Below, piece after piece: positions 1 through 8,805 of a stretch of 64,000 nt of DNA. This DNA is from Streptomyces sp. NBC_01296 (GTDB lineage: Bacteria > Actinomycetota > Actinomycetes > Streptomycetales > Streptomycetaceae), in the NCBI RefSeq assembly GCF_035984415.1, contig NZ_CP130720.1:1302001-1366000 (forward strand), read 5' to 3'. The translations under genes were made by a program, and so were the position numbers. A model generated the notes under the pieces. It saw only the letters and a list, made by a program, of their open reading frames with translations, did not search any database and was not told the DNA's origin. Within the stretch, counting starts at the first letter, position 1, and every line of letters starts with the position of its first letter.

Positions 1-387
1 GGGGCCGTGATGCTGGGGGTGCTGACGCTGCTCACCGAGCGCCCGGCCGATCTGCCGGCCGTCGGTCCGGCCCAGTGGGCCGCCGCCGGGTACCTCGCCG
101 TCATGGTGACCGCGGTGGCGTTCCTCCTCTGGTACCGCACGGTGGCCGCCGTCGGCGCCGGCCGGGCCGGGCTGCTGACCGGGGTCGCGCCCCTCGCCGC
201 AGCCGCCATCGGCGCGCTCTCGGGCGGCGGGATGCCGGGCCTGCCGGTGTGGATCGGCCTGGTCGTGGTGGTCGCCGGACTGGCGGGCGGGCTCCGGAGC
301 CCGCAGCAGGGGCCGAGCGTACGGAAGGAGCCGCGGCGGCGGAACGAGCCGCGGCAGCCGAAGGACCGGGCGCCTGCGTCCCCTTGA
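1..387 (+). CDS. EamA/DMT-superfamily transporter, C-terminal part
   Basis: Reading frame 1 is open from the first base, so the gene begins before the window and only about 128 C-terminal residues are seen. Three hydrophobic segments are visible (around AAAGYLAVMVTAVAFLLWY, LLTGVAPLAAAAIGAL and PVWIGLVVVVAGLAGGL), the usual end of the second EamA repeat of drug/metabolite transporters, followed by a charged tail rich in Arg, Pro and Glu. The substrate cannot be told. The AraC-type regulator 34 nt downstream on the same strand may control it or be co-transcribed with it. Confidence 0.75.
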   Translation, partial: GAVMLGVLTLLTERPADLPAVGPAQWAAAGYLAVMVTAVAFLLWYRTVAAVGAGRAGLLTGVAPLAAAAIGALSGGGMPGLPVWIGLVVVVAGLAGGLRSPQQGPSVRKEPRRRNEPRQPKDRAPASP

Positions 388-420
388 GGGCGGCCGCCTC
401 CCCTTGAGAGCCCGGGCCCG

Positions 421-1311
421 GTGGATCACAATCCGCAGATGCCGACGCCCGCGCACCCCAGTGTCCCCTCCAGCAGCCCCCCGTACAGCAGTTGGATGCG
501 GTACTTCTCCCCCACCGCCAACCACCGGCGGCTCGGGCTGGTCTGCCTCGGCGTCGGGATCCAGCAGGGCCTGCTGCCGGTGGTCGGGCCGCGGGCCCTG
601 GACCACCACGTCGCCGTCGTCGTCACCCGCGGGCGGGGCTGGTTCAGCCACGCCGGGCGCCCGCCGCAACCCGTCACCGCACCCGCGCTGCTCTGGCTGG
701 TGCCGGGGGTGGAGCACCACTACGGGCCCGATCCGCAGACCGGCTGGGACGAGTGCTTCGTGGACTTCGCGGGCCGCAGTGTGGAGGCCTACACCGACCT
801 CGGCTACGTCACCCCCGATCGCCCGCTGGTGCCGCTGAGCGGCACGGAGGGGGTGCGGCACGTGGTCGACGGGATCGTCCGGGCGGCCCGGCGCGGCGGG
901 CCGCTGCTGGAGGTGGAGGCCGCAGCTGCCGTGCACGGACTGCTCGTGGCGCTGCGCTACGCCCGCGCCGAGGTGTCCCGGCACGGGGACGCGGTCATGG
1001 ACGCCCTGGCCCGGGACGCGCTGCTGCCCATCTCGGTCGCCGAGCACGCGGCCCGGCTCGGGATACCGCTGCCCGAACTGCGCGGGGCCGTACGGCGCAG
1101 CACCGGGGAGGGGGTCAAGGAGTACCTCCTCGGGATCAGGCTGAGCCGGGCGAAGGAGCTCCTGGCCCGGACCGACCTGCCGGTCGCCGGGGTCGCCCGG
1201 CGGGTCGGTTACGAGGATCCGGCGTATTTCAGCAGGCTGTTCAGCCGCCGGGTGGGCATGGCTCCGGTCCGCTTCCGCGCCCAGCAGTCCGCACGAAGCC
1301 CGGCCAGCTGA
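421..1311 (+). CDS. AraC-family transcriptional regulator
   Basis: Protein of 296 aa with the typical AraC layout: an N-terminal cupin-like effector domain (roughly 20-170) and a C-terminal double helix-turn-helix DNA-binding domain (roughly 195-290). The second HTH and its signature, VGYEDPAYFSRLFSRRVGMAP, are clear. The start taken is GTG at 421, with no strong ribosome site; ATG 439 is an alternative. It lies just downstream of the EamA transporter on the same strand, so local control of that transporter is an inference. The effector is unknown. Confidence 0.85.
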   Translation: MDHNPQMPTPAHPSVPSSSPPYSSWMRYFSPTANHRRLGLVCLGVGIQQGLLPVVGPRALDHHVAVVVTRGRGWFSHAGRPPQPVTAPALLWLVPGVEHHYGPDPQTGWDECFVDFAGRSVEAYTDLGYVTPDRPLVPLSGTEGVRHVVDGIVRAARRGGPLLEVEAAAAVHGLLVALRYARAEVSRHGDAVMDALARDALLPISVAEHAARLGIPLPELRGAVRRSTGEGVKEYLLGIRLSRAKELLARTDLPVAGVARRVGYEDPAYFSRLFSRRVGMAPVRFRAQQSARSPAS

Positions 1312-1334
1312 CGCAGTCCGACCGTGCGCCACCG

Positions 1335-1487
1335 CTGCCCGCGGTCTTCCAGCTGATCGGCTGCACGGCGCACTACGCGTCTCCCGAGCCAGCCCTCGGC
1401 CGGACGGCCGTCACGGTCGAGGACTCGACCGACACGCGGTACAAGGTCCCGACGTACCTCACCGAAGTGACCCTCTGGAAGCGGTAG
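1335..1487 (+). pseudogene. Possible C-terminal gene remnant
   Basis: After the AraC stop, one plus-strand frame runs without stop to TAG at 1487 with almost exclusively G or C in third positions, the signature of a real Streptomyces coding frame. It reads like an ordinary protein tail (LPAVFQLIGCTAHYASP ... VPTYLTEVTLWKR). No start codon or ribosome site precedes it, and it overlaps the 3' end of the GH101 gene by 29 nt. It may be the last piece of a deleted gene. I do not recognise the family, and chance codon periodicity is not excluded. Confidence 0.35.
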
Positions 1488-4400
1488 CGGACGGAGGCCG
1501 GTAGCCGACGTTGAGTTCTGCGACCGAGGTCCACGGGTTGCCGGACACCTCGCTCGTGGCCTTGAGCCTCACGTAGCGCGCGGTGCGGGGCGTGAAGGTG
1601 ACGTCCTGCCGGGCCGTCGTGTTCGGGAAGGTCCCGGCGGCGGCCGCCGTGCCCCAGGTGACCCCGTCCGCGGAGGTGAACACCTGGTAGTCGGCGATGC
1701 GGCCGTTGCTCTGGGTCTGCCGGGGCAGGCAGTGGAGGGCCGAGACGTCGTACGAGGCGCCGAGGTCCAGGGTGATCTCGTGCGGCATCGGCGCGGTGGC
1801 CGCGTACCACTGCGTGTGCCAGAGGGTGGAGGCGTCGCCGTCCAGGACGTTGGCGGCGGCGCCGTTCTCGCCGGCGGTCTCCTGGCTGTCGACGGCCTGT
1901 ACGCTCATCTGCCCTTGCGGCACGAGGAGTTCACCGCCGCCCGCCGGCCCGAGGTCGTCCACCGTCAGGTCGTCGAGGACCAGGTCGGCCTCGTCGTGCG
2001 AGTCCTCCGGGGTCACCTTCCGTACGCCGATCCAGGCGTCGGCCCCGGCGGTGAAGGTGGTACCGAGGGCGGTGGGCGTACGGGCCTGGTCCAGCGCGGT
2101 GGCGGTCTCGGTGCTGCCGGAGCCGGTGATGAACCGGTAGTCCCCGCCGAAGCCGCTCTCGTAGCGGAAGGCGACCCTGTACGCGTGCCCCGGGGTCAGC
2201 CGCAGCGTCTGGGGCAGGGTGCGGTAGACGAGTCCGGTGCGCTCCTCGTGCGACTTGAGGGAGTTCTGCCCGCCGATCACGTCGTCGACGAGCTTCCCGC
2301 CCCAGCCGGCCTGCGTGTACGGGGCGTTGCGCTGGGCCAGGTGGGTGCGCGGGTCGGTGGCGGAGCCGCCTGCGCCGCCGAAGGCGAAGGGGCCCCAGCC
2401 GGCGTCGACGTTCTCGAAGTCCTCGGCGAAGGTGTGGCCGCCGAGCGGGGTGCGGGCGGAGCGGACCACGCGTACGTCGTCCAGGTGGACGGTGCCGGAC
2501 CCGGCCGCGGCGGAGAGTTTCAGAGTGGCGGTGGACCGGCCTGCCGGGACGTCGAAGAACACCTTCATGCGCTGCATCCTGGTGCCGTTCTTCTCGCTCC
2601 CGCCCAGGTCGTTCGTCAGGGGCGAGGAGTCGGCGTACACGGAGGCCGCGCTGCCCCCTGCGGGGGTGACGCCGAGGGTGGCGGCCCGGCCGGTCGGGGT
2701 GGAGACCCAGACGGAGGCGGCGTAGGTGCCGGGCGTCAGGCCCGCGAGCTGCTGGGAGACGGCGGGGGCGGTCGCGGCGGCGAACGTGAGCTCGTTCTGG
2801 CCCTGGGCGTTGCGGGCGACGGCGGCCCCGGTCCCGGTGACGGTCCAGGCGTCGAGGTTGCCCGCGTAGAAGGAGGGGTCCTTGACCGGGGTGCCCTCGC
2901 CCCATTTCGGGTCGGCCTGGGCGGGCGCGCCGCCGTCGGTGACGACGTAGGCGGTCTTCGCGGTGGCGTTGATCGTGACCTGGCCGCCGGTGACGGGCAG
3001 GTCGCCGACCAACTGTCGCCCGGTGTCGGTCAGTTGGTACAGCCTGGGCGCGGACCAGCCTGCGGGCAGGGTCCAGGTCGTGGAGCCGCCCTTGTCGTTC
3101 CAGTGGTACAGCTTGCCGTCGCGCGGGAGCAAGTAACTCCCGCCGCTGAGCACGGTGCGTCCGCCGGTGGTGATCTTCCGGGTGTTGCCGGTGGTGGTGG
3201 CGGTGGCGCCGTTGGCGAGGGTGACCGAGTCGGCGGTCCACTTCACGATCGGGGATTCCTGGAGGTACTTGGTCGGCAGGTTGACGGCGAAGGTGGTGTT
3301 CAGGAACGCGGTGTAGTCCTTCTTGCCCTGCCAGCCCTCGTACGCGGTGAGTTCGGCGCCGCCGAGCAGCGGGTTCGCGGCGATCCAGTCGTCCTTCGTG
3401 TGATTGGCGATGAAGCGGGCGATGGTGGAGTTGATGCCCTTGAGGTCGCTGCCGCCGTAGTTGACGTCGGCCGCCCAGTGGTGCCAGAGGGACTGCTCGG
3501 TCAACGTGTTGGGGAACTCGGTGGCGAGCTGGAAGCCGAGTCCGCCGATCTCGCGCTGGAGCTTGCGCGATACGTACCCGTCCCCGTACCAGACGTCCAC
3601 GTACAGGAAGTCGAGCCCGGGCACGGCCGCCTTCAGGTCCTGGAGCCGCTTCAGCCGCTCGCCGGACTGGCCGTCCTTCCGCGTGTCCACGGAGTACGAC
3701 TGGTCGAGCCAGTCCCAGCCGAGTCCGCCGCTCTGGTGGGCCGGGTCGAAGGTCGCGGAGACCGGGTACTCCTCGGTGGCGTTGATGTGGACGCCGAAGT
3801 CGGCGTTGTAGGCGTGTCCGGCGGTGGTGAGGGTGTTCAGGTCGGCGGCGCCGCCCGGCTTGGAGCCGATGTTCTTGTAGTCCATGTGTGCGGAGTCGTG
3901 GCCCTCGGAGGCGTACCCCTTGAGGAGGACGAACTGGCCGAGGCCGTCTGTGGCGAGGCTGACGCGCTTGGTCTCGTCGAGGGTCTCGGTGAACGGGTGG
4001 GTGGCCTGGGAGGCGAAGTTGAAGGGGATGCGCTGCACGACCCGGTCGGCGGTCTGCTGCCATCCGGTGGGCGGGGTCCAGATGTCGCGGTAGGCGACGG
4101 CGGCGTCCTGCCAGTCGACGGCTCCGTCGCCGTTGCGGTCGCCGGTGATCGCGATCCGCGCGTACGGGAGCGGCTCGGTGTCGGTGTCGGCGGCGCCCGC
4201 GGCCCGGTAGAGCCAGGCTCCGCTCCACAGGCCGGCGCGGCGGTAGGCCCCCTTGTCGGTGACCCGCTTGCTGATCCGGCCGTTCTCGCGGGCGGTGCCG
4301 CCGGAGGGGGTGTCGTAGAGGGAGTTGGAGTCGATGGCCGCGGCCAGCTTGGCGGTGTTGGCGAGCCCGTACATGACCGTCGTCGCGGCGGGGTCCACGG

Positions 4401-4935
4401 GGGTACTCGAGGTGACGGGGGTGAAGGTGTCCCCGGTGCCGGTGGTGGCGGTGTGCATGGTCGCGGTGGCCAGCGCGGCGCCGGGCTGGTCGCTGCGGAC
4501 GCTGACGAGGCTGTGGTCGGGGATGGCAAGGCTGCGGACGCGCAGGGCGGGGGTGTCCTCGATCGCGGTGACCTTGAACTCGACGACCGAACCGGTCACC
4601 GAGAGCCGGGATCTGATGGTCACCCCGGAGAAGGACAGCGCGTAGTCCACCGCGGACGCGGACGGGGTGGAGGTCACGGCGGGGGTGTACGCGGTCCCGT
4701 TCACGACGATCGCGGAGAGGGCGTCCTCGTTGCCGTTCAGCACGTCGCCGGTGGCCCGCCGGGTGTAGCCGACGACCCGGGGGAAACCGCTGTCCACGGC
4801 GACGGACAGCTCGGCCGAGCTGATCGTCACGGGTGCGGCGGCCGCCGCCGCGGCCGGCGCGGGCCCGGAGACGACCAGGGTGGCGAGGAGACCGGCGACC
4901 GCGGCTGCTGCGGTGGGCCGGAAGGGTGTACGCAT
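1459..4935 (-). CDS. Secreted GH101 endo-alpha-N-acetylgalactosaminidase with F5/8C domain
   Basis: About 1158 aa. Members of GH101 release the Gal-beta-1,3-GalNAc disaccharide from O-glycoproteins such as mucins. Seen here: an N-terminal signal peptide (about 1-32, ALA-rich), a large catalytic region with the family's WDWLDQSY, DFLYVDVWYGDG and QLATEFP stretches (acidic residues in the last two are candidate catalytic groups), jelly-roll carbohydrate-binding regions, and a C-terminal discoidin-like F5/8C domain (about 1010-1150, including WTSVAELNVGY). The start is ATG 4935 because GGAGG lies just upstream; an in-frame GTG/ATG-like start 42 nt earlier has no such site. It is monocistronic, which fits a secreted degradative enzyme. 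Confidence 0.85.
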   Translation of the reverse strand: MRTPFRPTAAAAVAGLLATLVVSGPAPAAAAAAAPVTISSAELSVAVDSGFPRVVGYTRRATGDVLNGNEDALSAIVVNGTAYTPAVTSTPSASAVDYALSFSGVTIRSRLSVTGSVVEFKVTAIEDTPALRVRSLAIPDHSLVSVRSDQPGAALATATMHTATTGTGDTFTPVTSSTPVDPAATTVMYGLANTAKLAAAIDSNSLYDTPSGGTARENGRISKRVTDKGAYRRAGLWSGAWLYRAAGAADTDTEPLPYARIAITGDRNGDGAVDWQDAAVAYRDIWTPPTGWQQTADRVVQRIPFNFASQATHPFTETLDETKRVSLATDGLGQFVLLKGYASEGHDSAHMDYKNIGSKPGGAADLNTLTTAGHAYNADFGVHINATEEYPVSATFDPAHQSGGLGWDWLDQSYSVDTRKDGQSGERLKRLQDLKAAVPGLDFLYVDVWYGDGYVSRKLQREIGGLGFQLATEFPNTLTEQSLWHHWAADVNYGGSDLKGINSTIARFIANHTKDDWIAANPLLGGAELTAYEGWQGKKDYTAFLNTTFAVNLPTKYLQESPIVKWTADSVTLANGATATTTGNTRKITTGGRTVLSGGSYLLPRDGKLYHWNDKGGSTTWTLPAGWSAPRLYQLTDTGRQLVGDLPVTGGQVTINATAKTAYVVTDGGAPAQADPKWGEGTPVKDPSFYAGNLDAWTVTGTGAAVARNAQGQNELTFAAATAPAVSQQLAGLTPGTYAASVWVSTPTGRAATLGVTPAGGSAASVYADSSPLTNDLGGSEKNGTRMQRMKVFFDVPAGRSTATLKLSAAAGSGTVHLDDVRVVRSARTPLGGHTFAEDFENVDAGWGPFAFGGAGGSATDPRTHLAQRNAPYTQAGWGGKLVDDVIGGQNSLKSHEERTGLVYRTLPQTLRLTPGHAYRVAFRYESGFGGDYRFITGSGSTETATALDQARTPTALGTTFTAGADAWIGVRKVTPEDSHDEADLVLDDLTVDDLGPAGGGELLVPQGQMSVQAVDSQETAGENGAAANVLDGDASTLWHTQWYAATAPMPHEITLDLGASYDVSALHCLPRQTQSNGRIADYQVFTSADGVTWGTAAAAGTFPNTTARQDVTFTPRTARYVRLKATSEVSGNPWTSVAELNVGYRPPSATASRGSLR

Positions 4936-4990
4936 CGGGCCTCCGGGAGTCGGCGCTTCCTTGGCGGAAGACCGCACGGCCCGGAGGCCA

Positions 4991-5026
4991 GCGGTCCGCT
5001 CACTGACCTGTCAGCTTGCGGACCGC
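4991..5026. terminator. Nested inverted repeat between YbjQ-like gene and GH101 gene
   Basis: GCGGTCCGC (4991-4999) pairs with GCGGACCGC (5018-5026); inside the loop is a second palindrome, CTGAC-CT-GTCAG (5003-5014). It lies after the 3' end of the minus-strand YbjQ-like gene and about 56 nt before the GH101 start. It could terminate the first gene or be an operator for the second. There is no U-tract, which is normal in this genus. Confidence 0.4.
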
Positions 5027-5087
5027 ACCGCCGCAGGCCCATGGACAAAGCAGAGCCCGGTCCTGGACTTACGTGGCGGATGAGGGA

Positions 5088-5462
5088 TCAGGTGGAGGCG
5101 GGGGTGATCACGACGGCCGTCCCGTACGCACACACCTCGGTCCCGACGTCGGAGGCGTCGGTCACATCGAACCGCATCATCAGGACCGCGTTCGCGCCGC
5201 GGGCCTTCGCTGCCTCGATGAGCCGCTCCATGGCCTGGTTGCGGGTCTCCACCAGGGTCTTGGTCAGGCCCTTGAGTTCGCCGCCGATCATCGACTTCAG
5301 GCCTGCGCCGATCTGGCTGCCGAGGTGGCGGGAGCGGACGGTGAGGCCGAAGACCTCACCGATGACCTGCTCGACCCGGTAGCCGGGGACGTCGTTCGTC
5401 GTCACGACCAGGACGCCGGTCTGCTGGGCCCCCGGGCCGCCGCTGTAGTCATCGATACCCAT
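5088..5462 (-). CDS. YbjQ/UPF0145 family protein
   Basis: Protein of 124 aa matching the YbjQ (UPF0145, heavy-metal-binding-domain-like) family along its whole length: the VVTTNDVPGYRVEQVIGEVFGLTVRS start, the central ETRNQAMERLIEAAKARGANAV helix and the C-terminal YGTAVVI strand. Family members form pentameric rings; their function is not established, though they are often labelled metal-binding. Start ATG 5462. The longer frame upstream of it is a shadow of the neighbouring gene and lacks a ribosome site. Confidence 0.8.
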   Translation of the reverse strand: MGIDDYSGGPGAQQTGVLVVTTNDVPGYRVEQVIGEVFGLTVRSRHLGSQIGAGLKSMIGGELKGLTKTLVETRNQAMERLIEAAKARGANAVLMMRFDVTDASDVGTEVCAYGTAVVITPAST

Positions 5463-5533
5463 GGCACCCACTGTGGCGGCGGGCCCGGGCCCGCGCATCC
5501 GGAGAGGGCCGTTCCGGCCGTCCGGAACCGGGG

Positions 5534-6094
5534 TCAGGGCAGGCGGGCGACGAGGCCGGACTCGTGGGCCAGGACCACGGCCTGGGCGCGGCCGGACACC
5601 CCGAGCTTGCTCATGCAGCGGTGCACGTGCGTCTTGACGGTGGCGGCGCTGGGGACGAGCCGCTCGGCGATGTCGGACTTGGACAGGCCAGCGAGGCCGG
5701 TCTGGACGGAGATCACCGAGACGTGGTGGGCGATGACGTCGTGCAGCTCGCGGGCGATCTGGATGCGCTCCTCCATGACGGCCCGCCGGGCCTTCTCCTC
5801 CTGTTCCCGGCGCAGTTGCCGGGTGAGCTCGCGCAGCCGCCGGGCGCCGTCGCCGGTCACCCAGCAGACGATGGTAGTGACGGTCACGAAGCCGACGCTG
5901 AGCGGGCCGATGCCATGTTCGGCGAGCCGGCTCCCCCAGAGCAGGACGAGCAGTGCGCCGACCGCACATCTGGCCGAAATTCGCCGCTCGCGGAGCGAGG
6001 CGACGGTGTACAGCGCGAGCGCGAGGCCGCACACGGCGACGGCCGGCAGCACGGCGCGGAGCCGGACCACCGCCGGATGCGCGGACGACTGCAC
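5534..6094 (-). CDS. In-frame fusion of a sensor-kinase N-terminus to a LuxR-type HTH
   Basis: This 186-aa product joins two proteins that are normally separate. Residues 1-133 are the start of a NarL-type sensor kinase: membrane segments (about 12-33, 43-56, 65-80), a coiled region, then the HisKA_3 dimerisation box with phospho-acceptor His118 (RELHDVIAHHVSVISVQ). At about residue 134 it becomes the C-terminal LuxR HTH of a response regulator (GLSKSDIAERL ... TVKTHVHRCMSKLGV). The kinase ATPase domain and the whole receiver are missing. A deletion of more than 1 kb within a kinase-regulator operon would produce this. The GGCCT repeat at the junction (near 5690) fits a short-homology deletion. 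It could be a relic or a membrane-tethered DNA-binding protein. Confidence 0.8.
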   Translation of the reverse strand: MQSSAHPAVVRLRAVLPAVAVCGLALALYTVASLRERRISARCAVGALLVLLWGSRLAEHGIGPLSVGFVTVTTIVCWVTGDGARRLRELTRQLRREQEEKARRAVMEERIQIARELHDVIAHHVSVISVQTGLAGLSKSDIAERLVPSAATVKTHVHRCMSKLGVSGRAQAVVLAHESGLVARLP

Positions 6095-6125
6095 GTCAAC
6101 CCCCCTGAGTACACCCCCTGGTTGT

Positions 6126-6166
6126 ACAGGGTGACCTCCCCACGGGGTAGGCGGATTTCACCCTGT
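6126..6166. promoter_or_regulatory. Inverted repeat in the divergent promoter region
   Basis: ACAGGGTGA (6126-6134) and TCACCCTGT (6158-6166) form perfect 9-bp arms around a centre that itself contains CCCC-AC-GGGG. It lies 32 nt upstream of the kinase/LuxR fusion gene and about 200 nt upstream of the methyltransferase gene, a position suited to an operator. The binding protein is unknown. Confidence 0.35.
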
Positions 6167-6368
6167 GGAGGGGCGAGAGCGGCGGACCCCCGCGCGTAGA
6201 TTTCCCCGAGCCGGACCGACCGGCACCGGCCCTGCTCCCCCGGGGGCCCCGCCGCGCGGCCGTGCCCCACGGGGGCGGGCACGGCCGTGCGTACGTCCGT
6301 ACGGGTGGTGGCCGGCCCGCGGCCGACTGCCTACCATGGGCGGTCCCCTCAGGTGGAGGACAGCGCCC

Positions 6369-7211
6369 ATGGAGTCGCCGCAGAATCCGTCGGGACACCC
6401 GCCCGCACGCCCGCAGACCCCCCTCGTCGACATGCACACCCCGAGCGTCGCCCGGATGTACGACTGGCTGCTGGGCGGGGTGGAGAACTACGCGAGCGAC
6501 CGCGAGGCCTGTGCCCGGCTGCTGGAGATCGCCCCCAGCACCCAGCTCCTGGCCCGCAACAACCGGGCGTTCCTGCGGCGCGTCGTGCGCATCCTGGTCG
6601 AGGAGTACGGGATCCGGCAGTTCCTCGACCACGGCTCCGGTCTGCCCACCCAGGACAACGTGCACGAGGTGGCGCAGCGGGCCGATCCCGGCTGCAAGGT
6701 CGCGTACATCGACAACGACCCCATGGTCCTGGCGCACGCCCAGACCACACTGCACGAGGACGGCCGCACGCTCGTGCTGTCCAAGGACCTGCGGCTGACC
6801 CGGCAGATCCGGCAGGACACCGACCGCTTCCTGGACTGGGACCGGCCCATCGCGGCCCTGTTCGTGTCCGTGCTGCACTGCCTGCGGGACACGGACGACG
6901 AGAACGATCCCGCCGCGGTCGTACGGACCACCGCCGCGCAGCTGCCGCCGGGCAGTTTCATGGTGATCTGCCAGCTCGTCAGCGACGATCCGGTCGTACG
7001 CCGCGACGTGACGCGGCTCATGGACGTGACCACGCACGGCACCTGGGGCCGGGTGCGGGAGACCCACGAGGTGCGCCGGTACTTCGACGGGCTGGAGATC
7101 CTCGGGCCCGGGCTCGTCGACGTGGTCGACTGGCGGCCCGACACCGCGCCGCCGCCCGCAGGGAGCCGGCCGCGGGACTGGGTGGAGTGGGGCGGGGTCG
7201 GCCGCCTCTGA
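6369..7211 (+). CDS. SAM-dependent methyltransferase, DUF574 family
   Basis: 280 aa. The protein belongs to the actinobacterial DUF574 methyltransferase-like family, recognisable by the opening HTPSVARMYDWLLGGVENYASDREA, the SAM-site region FLDHGSGLPTQDNVHEVA, and the acidic strand end KVAYIDNDPMVLAHA. The substrate is unknown; members are very numerous in Streptomyces. The start at ATG 6369 is supported by GGTGGAGGA upstream. The 3' end of the coding sequence is built into a strong terminator hairpin shared with the convergent XRE gene. Confidence 0.88.
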   Translation: MESPQNPSGHPPARPQTPLVDMHTPSVARMYDWLLGGVENYASDREACARLLEIAPSTQLLARNNRAFLRRVVRILVEEYGIRQFLDHGSGLPTQDNVHEVAQRADPGCKVAYIDNDPMVLAHAQTTLHEDGRTLVLSKDLRLTRQIRQDTDRFLDWDRPIAALFVSVLHCLRDTDDENDPAAVVRTTAAQLPPGSFMVICQLVSDDPVVRRDVTRLMDVTTHGTWGRVRETHEVRRYFDGLEILGPGLVDVVDWRPDTAPPPAGSRPRDWVEWGGVGRL

Positions 7212-7226
7212 GAGGCGGCCGACCCC
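7194..7226. terminator. Bidirectional terminator overlapping a stop codon
   Basis: GGGGTCGGCCGCCTCT (7194-7209) is the exact reverse complement of AGAGGCGGCCGACCCC (7211-7226), separated by one base. The left arm encodes the last residues of the methyltransferase and the TGA lies in the turn. It sits between convergent genes (7211 and 7248), so it can end transcription from both sides. Confidence 0.8.
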
Positions 7227-7247
7227 CCTGCCGGTGCCGGCCGCGTC

Positions 7248-8171
7248 CTAGTCGTCACCGCTGTCGCGGAACTGGCGCTTCGCCTCGAGGATCAGGCCGA
7301 CGCTCTCGTCCTTGGAGGACGCCACGTTCCGCAGGTTGCTCAGGGCGTGGCGGTAGTCGTCGAGGGCCCGCGGCCGGGTCACGTAGTTCGCGCCGTTGAT
7401 GTGCTCCACGTACGCCAGCTCGGCGTGCTCCCCGTCGCGGAACTTCAGGTGCGTGATCGGGTAGGGCGGTGTGGCCCCGTACTCACGGGTCATCCTGAGG
7501 ATGCGGATGCTGACCTTGTCGGTGTCGCCGGCGCGCAGCAGGTGGTTCAGCTGCTCGTGCATCACGGCCGCGTTCCCGCAGCGGCGGTGCAGTACGCCTT
7601 CCTCGAGCAGGGCGGTCACCCGGGGCAGCGGGCTGTCCATCAGCCGCAGCTGCCGTTCGGTGCGCAGCTCGACGACCCGTTCGACCTCCTGCGGCTCGGC
7701 GCTGGGCATGACGGCCCGGACCATGTACCGGGCGTAGTCGCGGGTCTGGAGGATGCCGGGGACGACGAGGTTCTCGTAGACGCAGATCTCCTCGGCGTCG
7801 CCCTCCAGCTGGATGAGGCGTCTGAGGAAGTCGGGGGTGACGTCGCTGAACTGCTCGTACCACTCGGAGTCCTGCGCGTGCTCCAGGAGCCGTTCGATCG
7901 CCCACATCTCTTCGGCGTCGACGCCGTAGTGCCGGGCGAGATCGCGTACGTCGCGCGGCTTCGGCGGGCTCTCGCCGCGCTCCAGCCGGCTGATCTTCGA
8001 CACCGATCCGCGGATGACCGGTGCGACCTGGCGCAGGGTCAGGCCGCGGGCCTCGCGGCACCTGCGCAGTTCCCGCCCCAGCAGGCGGTCGGCCGCCGCC
8101 CGGGCCGGATCGTTTCCCATCGGCAGGACGGGAGCGACGGGCTCGGGCAGCGGCTCAGGGAGGGCGGGCAT
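7248..8171 (-). CDS. XRE-family regulator with DUF5753 domain
   Basis: 307 aa: an N-terminal XRE helix-turn-helix (about 30-90; LGRELRRCREARGLTLRQVA ... SKISRLERG) followed by the DUF5753 ligand-binding-like domain (about 110-295; WYEQFSDVTPDFLRRLIQLE, PGILQTRDYA). This is the common Streptomyces regulator type linked to differentiation and antibiotic control (WhiJ-like). The start ATG 8171 has AGGGAG upstream. The partner DUF397 gene lies upstream on the same strand, 86 nt away, the reverse of the more usual order. Confidence 0.9.
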   Translation of the reverse strand: MPALPEPLPEPVAPVLPMGNDPARAAADRLLGRELRRCREARGLTLRQVAPVIRGSVSKISRLERGESPPKPRDVRDLARHYGVDAEEMWAIERLLEHAQDSEWYEQFSDVTPDFLRRLIQLEGDAEEICVYENLVVPGILQTRDYARYMVRAVMPSAEPQEVERVVELRTERQLRLMDSPLPRVTALLEEGVLHRRCGNAAVMHEQLNHLLRAGDTDKVSIRILRMTREYGATPPYPITHLKFRDGEHAELAYVEHINGANYVTRPRALDDYRHALSNLRNVASSKDESVGLILEAKRQFRDSGDD

Positions 8172-8257
8172 CAGAACTCCCTATGACTGGGGCAATGGTC
8201 CGTCACAGCATGGGCCGCCTCCCCCTGCCCCTCAAGCCATGGCCCCGGCTTGGGGTG

Positions 8258-8491
8258 TCATCCGGTCAGGTGGTCGAATTCCGCATGTTTGACGCCGTCG
8301 ATGAACGCCTCGATCTCGGCGGTCGTGAACACCAGGGCCGGACCGTCGGGGAAGCGCGAGTTCCGCAGCGCCACGGCGCCACCCGCCAGGGCGGCGACCT
8401 CCACGCAGTTGCCGTTGCCCACACTGGCCCTGCTCTTGACCCACACCGCGCCGGGAATCTCGCTCGCCACCACGCCGTTGTTCATCTGCAT
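8258..8491 (-). CDS. DUF397 small protein, partner of the XRE regulator
   Basis: 77 aa, with the family core WVKSRASVGNGNCVEVAALAG and VALRNSRFPDGPALVFTTAEIEAFIDGVK. DUF397 proteins are nearly always encoded beside an XRE/DUF5753 regulator and are thought to act with it in an antitoxin-like or antagonist role (WhiJ/SCO4542 type). Start ATG 8491 is preceded by GAGGAGGGG; a second ATG six bases on is also possible. Confidence 0.88.
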   Translation of the reverse strand: MQMNNGVVASEIPGAVWVKSRASVGNGNCVEVAALAGGAVALRNSRFPDGPALVFTTAEIEAFIDGVKHAEFDHLTG

Positions 8492-8805
8492 GATCGGACC
8501 CCTCCTCGTCGGACGCGCACGCCCGTGCGAACCCGTGTGGGACCGCACGGCGAGCGCTGACAGAAATGCTAGCCAGATGTAGGGGACACCGGAGTCCCTC
8601 GAACGGGTGCCTCGGCTGAGCGGCGTCCCGACGGCCCGACCCCCGCCCCGAGGGGAACTCATTGGGCATTTCGGGCTAAACGGCGGTGCGCCACCGGGCC
8701 GGTACGACCCGCCCTCGCCATAGTCGACCGTGGCGACCGACTGGTCGCCGCCCCGGCCCGCGGCACACCGCGGCCGGGCGGATGTCTTCGCAGAGGAGCC
8801 TGCAC
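8492..8805. other. Divergent intergenic region (314 nt)
   Basis: The spacer between the DUF397 gene (minus) and the secreted SH3 protein gene (plus) must hold both promoters. I see no clear -35/-10 pair and no coding frame with codon bias. The ribosome site of the SH3 gene (GAGGAG near 8792) is the only clear element. Confidence 0.4.

Noticed and set aside
1732..5382. Open frame of 1216 codons on the plus strand opposite the GH101 gene
   Set aside because: Gly/Val/Arg-rich shadow caused by high GC; no ribosome site or domain, and third-position GC bias fits the minus-strand gene.
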